Below are positions 6,112 to 7,351 of a stretch of DNA of 7,351 nt, piece by piece. The stretch lies in assembly GCA_039923455.1 (NCBI GenBank), contig JBDTCS010000037.1:1-7351 (forward strand). Direction: 5' to 3'. A model generated the notes under the pieces. It saw only the letters and a list, made by a program, of their open reading frames with translations, ran no database searches and had not been told where the DNA came from. The translations under genes and the position numbers were made by a program. Position 1 is the stretch's first letter. Every line of letters begins with the position of its first letter. This DNA is from JBDTCS01 sp039923455. Its GTDB lineage: Bacteria; Bacteroidota; Ignavibacteria; Palsa-1295.

Positions 6112-7351
6112 ATGATGAAACTACTAAGACGCAGCTTGACCGTTGCAGTTGTCTGTATCTTGTTGTCTGGGCTATCTGGCCAGAACGCCAAGGCTCAGAG
6201 CGCTGCCAACCGAATCTCCTTCGGTTTTGATGGAGGCGGCAACAAGTATTATGGTAACTTCAATGATAACCAATTCTGGTTTTCGGGCGATGCGTTCATC
6301 CGATGGAACATCCTCGATTTCCTTTCTTTCGTAGCATCCTTCAACTCAGGACAGTTGCGCTACAAGGTTAATGAGGCCAACATTCGCTCGAACCCACTCT
6401 ACTTTGGTAACTTCGATCCGTCTAATGGACTTGGAGTTGGTCAGGGTTCTTATCCTGATCCGAACGACCCAACAAAGCTTACAAACCCACCAATCGCTCG
6501 TGAAGAGATCAACGTGATCCGTCACAACGGTTGGGATTTCATGCTTTCCGTACAGCCCTTCCCTGGCCAGAAGTTCAGCCCGTACTTTATTGGCGGTCTC
6601 GAACTTCTCAATTGGGAGCCACGTAACAAAAACCAGTATTTCCCACTTCCAAATAACAATGCTGGAAAGTATTCGAAGAACTCCGTTGGTGAAGTTGCCG
6701 GCGTTGGATTCGAAATGTATCTTTCTGATGATGTTACATTTAACGGTCGCGGACTTATCCATTTGACCAACACCGATCACTTGGATGATTACTCGGTCGC
6801 AGATTATCCGACACTCAGCAGTGGAAGCAGCGCACAGGACGCGTTCCTCACGTTCGCTGTTGGATTCAGCTATTACATCTTTGGTACACTGGATGCCGAT
6901 GGTGATGGACTGAGCGATTCCGATGAGAAGAACATCTACCACACCGATCCACACAATCCGGACACCGACGGTGACGGACTTAATGACGGTGAGGAAGTCA
7001 AAGTATATCACACCGATCCTCTGAAGGCTGACACCGATGGTGACGGACTTCGTGATGGTGAGGAGATCAAGACCTACAAGACCGATCCACTTAACCCAGA
7101 CACCGATGGTGATGGATTGAGCGACGGACAAGAAGTGAAGGTCTATCACACCGATCCACACAATCCGGATACCGATGGTGACGGACTGAAGGACGGCGAA
7201 GAAGTTAACCAGTTCCACACAGACCCAACGAAGGTGGATTCGGATGGCGACGGTCTCGGTGACGGTGATGAAGTACACAAGTACAACACCAACCCTGTCA
7301 ACGCAGATACCGACGCTGACGGATTGAGCGACGGTGACGAAGTGATGAAGT
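6112..7351 (+). CDS. Outer-membrane β-barrel protein with TSP3 calcium-binding repeats (C-terminus cut)
   Basis: The first 413 codons of a gene leaving the right edge. Residues 1-28 form a classical signal peptide: MMKLLRR, a hydrophobic core, then AKA before Gln29. Residues about 30-260 alternate polar and aromatic residues with turns (GFDGGGNKYYGNF, WDFMLSVQPFPGQKFSPYF, FLTFAVGFSYYIFG), as in an 8-stranded-type outer-membrane barrel. From residue 261 come 23-residue repeats with the calcium-binding pattern D-x-D-G-D-G-L-x-D. Proteins of this design in the FCB group often end in an OmpA-like peptidoglycan-binding domain; here that part lies outside the window, so it is expected but not seen. 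Repeats of this type serve as stiff spacers between barrel and cell wall. ATG 6112 and ATG 6115 are both possible starts, after an A-rich leader without Shine–Dalgarno, typical of Bacteroidota. The gene is divergent from rpsL. Confidence 0.88.
   Translation, partial: MMKLLRRSLTVAVVCILLSGLSGQNAKAQSAANRISFGFDGGGNKYYGNFNDNQFWFSGDAFIRWNILDFLSFVASFNSGQLRYKVNEANIRSNPLYFGNFDPSNGLGVGQGSYPDPNDPTKLTNPPIAREEINVIRHNGWDFMLSVQPFPGQKFSPYFIGGLELLNWEPRNKNQYFPLPNNNAGKYSKNSVGEVAGVGFEMYLSDDVTFNGRGLIHLTNTDHLDDYSVADYPTLSSGSSAQDAFLTFAVGFSYYIFGTLDADGDGLSDSDEKNIYHTDPHNPDTDGDGLNDGEEVKVYHTDPLKADTDGDGLRDGEEIKTYKTDPLNPDTDGDGLSDGQEVKVYHTDPHNPDTDGDGLKDGEEVNQFHTDPTKVDSDGDGLGDGDEVHKYNTNPVNADTDADGLSDGDEVMK
6892..7351 (+). repeat. 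Tandem 69-bp (23-residue) TSP3 repeats, six full and one partial
   Basis: Repeat boundaries fall at 6892, 6961, 7030, 7099, 7168, 7237 and 7306, the last cut by the window edge. The consensus is D-T-D-G-D-G-L-x-D-G-E-E-V-K-x-Y-H-T-D-P-x-x-P. The aspartates at positions 1, 3, 5 and 9 form the calcium ligands expected of thrombospondin type 3 units. The sixth repeat changes T-D-P to T-N-P, and the seventh has D-A-D-G in place of D-G-D-G. There are no indels, so the unit length is strictly kept. Confidence 0.95.

Noticed and set aside
6346..7278. A 310-codon open frame on the minus strand, antisense to the TSP3 barrel gene.
   Set aside because: It mirrors a gene with strong codon bias and a repeat array, its product is a periodic hydrophobic artefact (repeated SVTIGV-like words), and the plus-strand frame has a signal peptide and a known repeat family.
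1..7351. Mobile elements, CRISPR arrays, toxin-antitoxin pairs or defence systems.
   Set aside because: No transposase, integrase, direct-repeat/spacer pattern, paired small genes or nuclease motif was seen on either strand.

Overview
The window looks like chromosomal DNA from a diderm bacterium of the Fibrobacterota–Chlorobiota–Bacteroidota (FCB) superphylum. The main evidence is a SprA/Sov homologue, the very large outer-membrane translocon of the type IX secretion system, which is known only from this group. The weak or absent Shine–Dalgarno sequences in front of most genes and the β-barrel protein carrying thrombospondin-type-3 repeats fit the same assignment. A Kapaibacteriota, Ignavibacteriota or Chlorobiota relative is my best guess, but the lineage cannot be fixed from this sequence.

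Layout. Positions 1-1983 (minus) hold the N-terminal 661 codons of sprA, which continues off the left edge. Its leader (about 1984-2056) contains a 32-codon upstream ORF and two mutually exclusive stem-loops, one of which resembles an intrinsic terminator. A gene-poor divergent spacer (2057-2488) separates it from an LptF/LptG-family lipopolysaccharide-export permease (2489-3934, plus). A small unrecognised lipoprotein (4010-4522, plus) follows. A perfect bidirectional terminator (4547-4576) separates that lipoprotein from the convergent pair rpsL-rpsG (5630 to 4611, minus). rpsL and rpsG are split by 180 bases that contain a strong imperfect hairpin, and fusA does not follow rpsG. A second divergent spacer (5631-6111) carries stem-loops and leads to an outer-membrane β-barrel gene (6112 to the right edge, plus), which is cut within an array of 23-residue calcium-binding TSP3 repeats.

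Functional reading. Apart from the two ribosomal genes, every recognisable gene concerns the cell envelope: protein secretion across the outer membrane (SprA), LPS delivery to the outer membrane (LptF/G), a lipid-anchored protein, and a surface barrel probably tethered to peptidoglycan. I see no mobile element, CRISPR array, intact RNA gene or defence system. The least ordinary signals are regulatory: the attenuator-like sprA leader, the rpsL-rpsG intercistronic hairpin, and the shortened str operon. These are inferences from base pairing done by eye.
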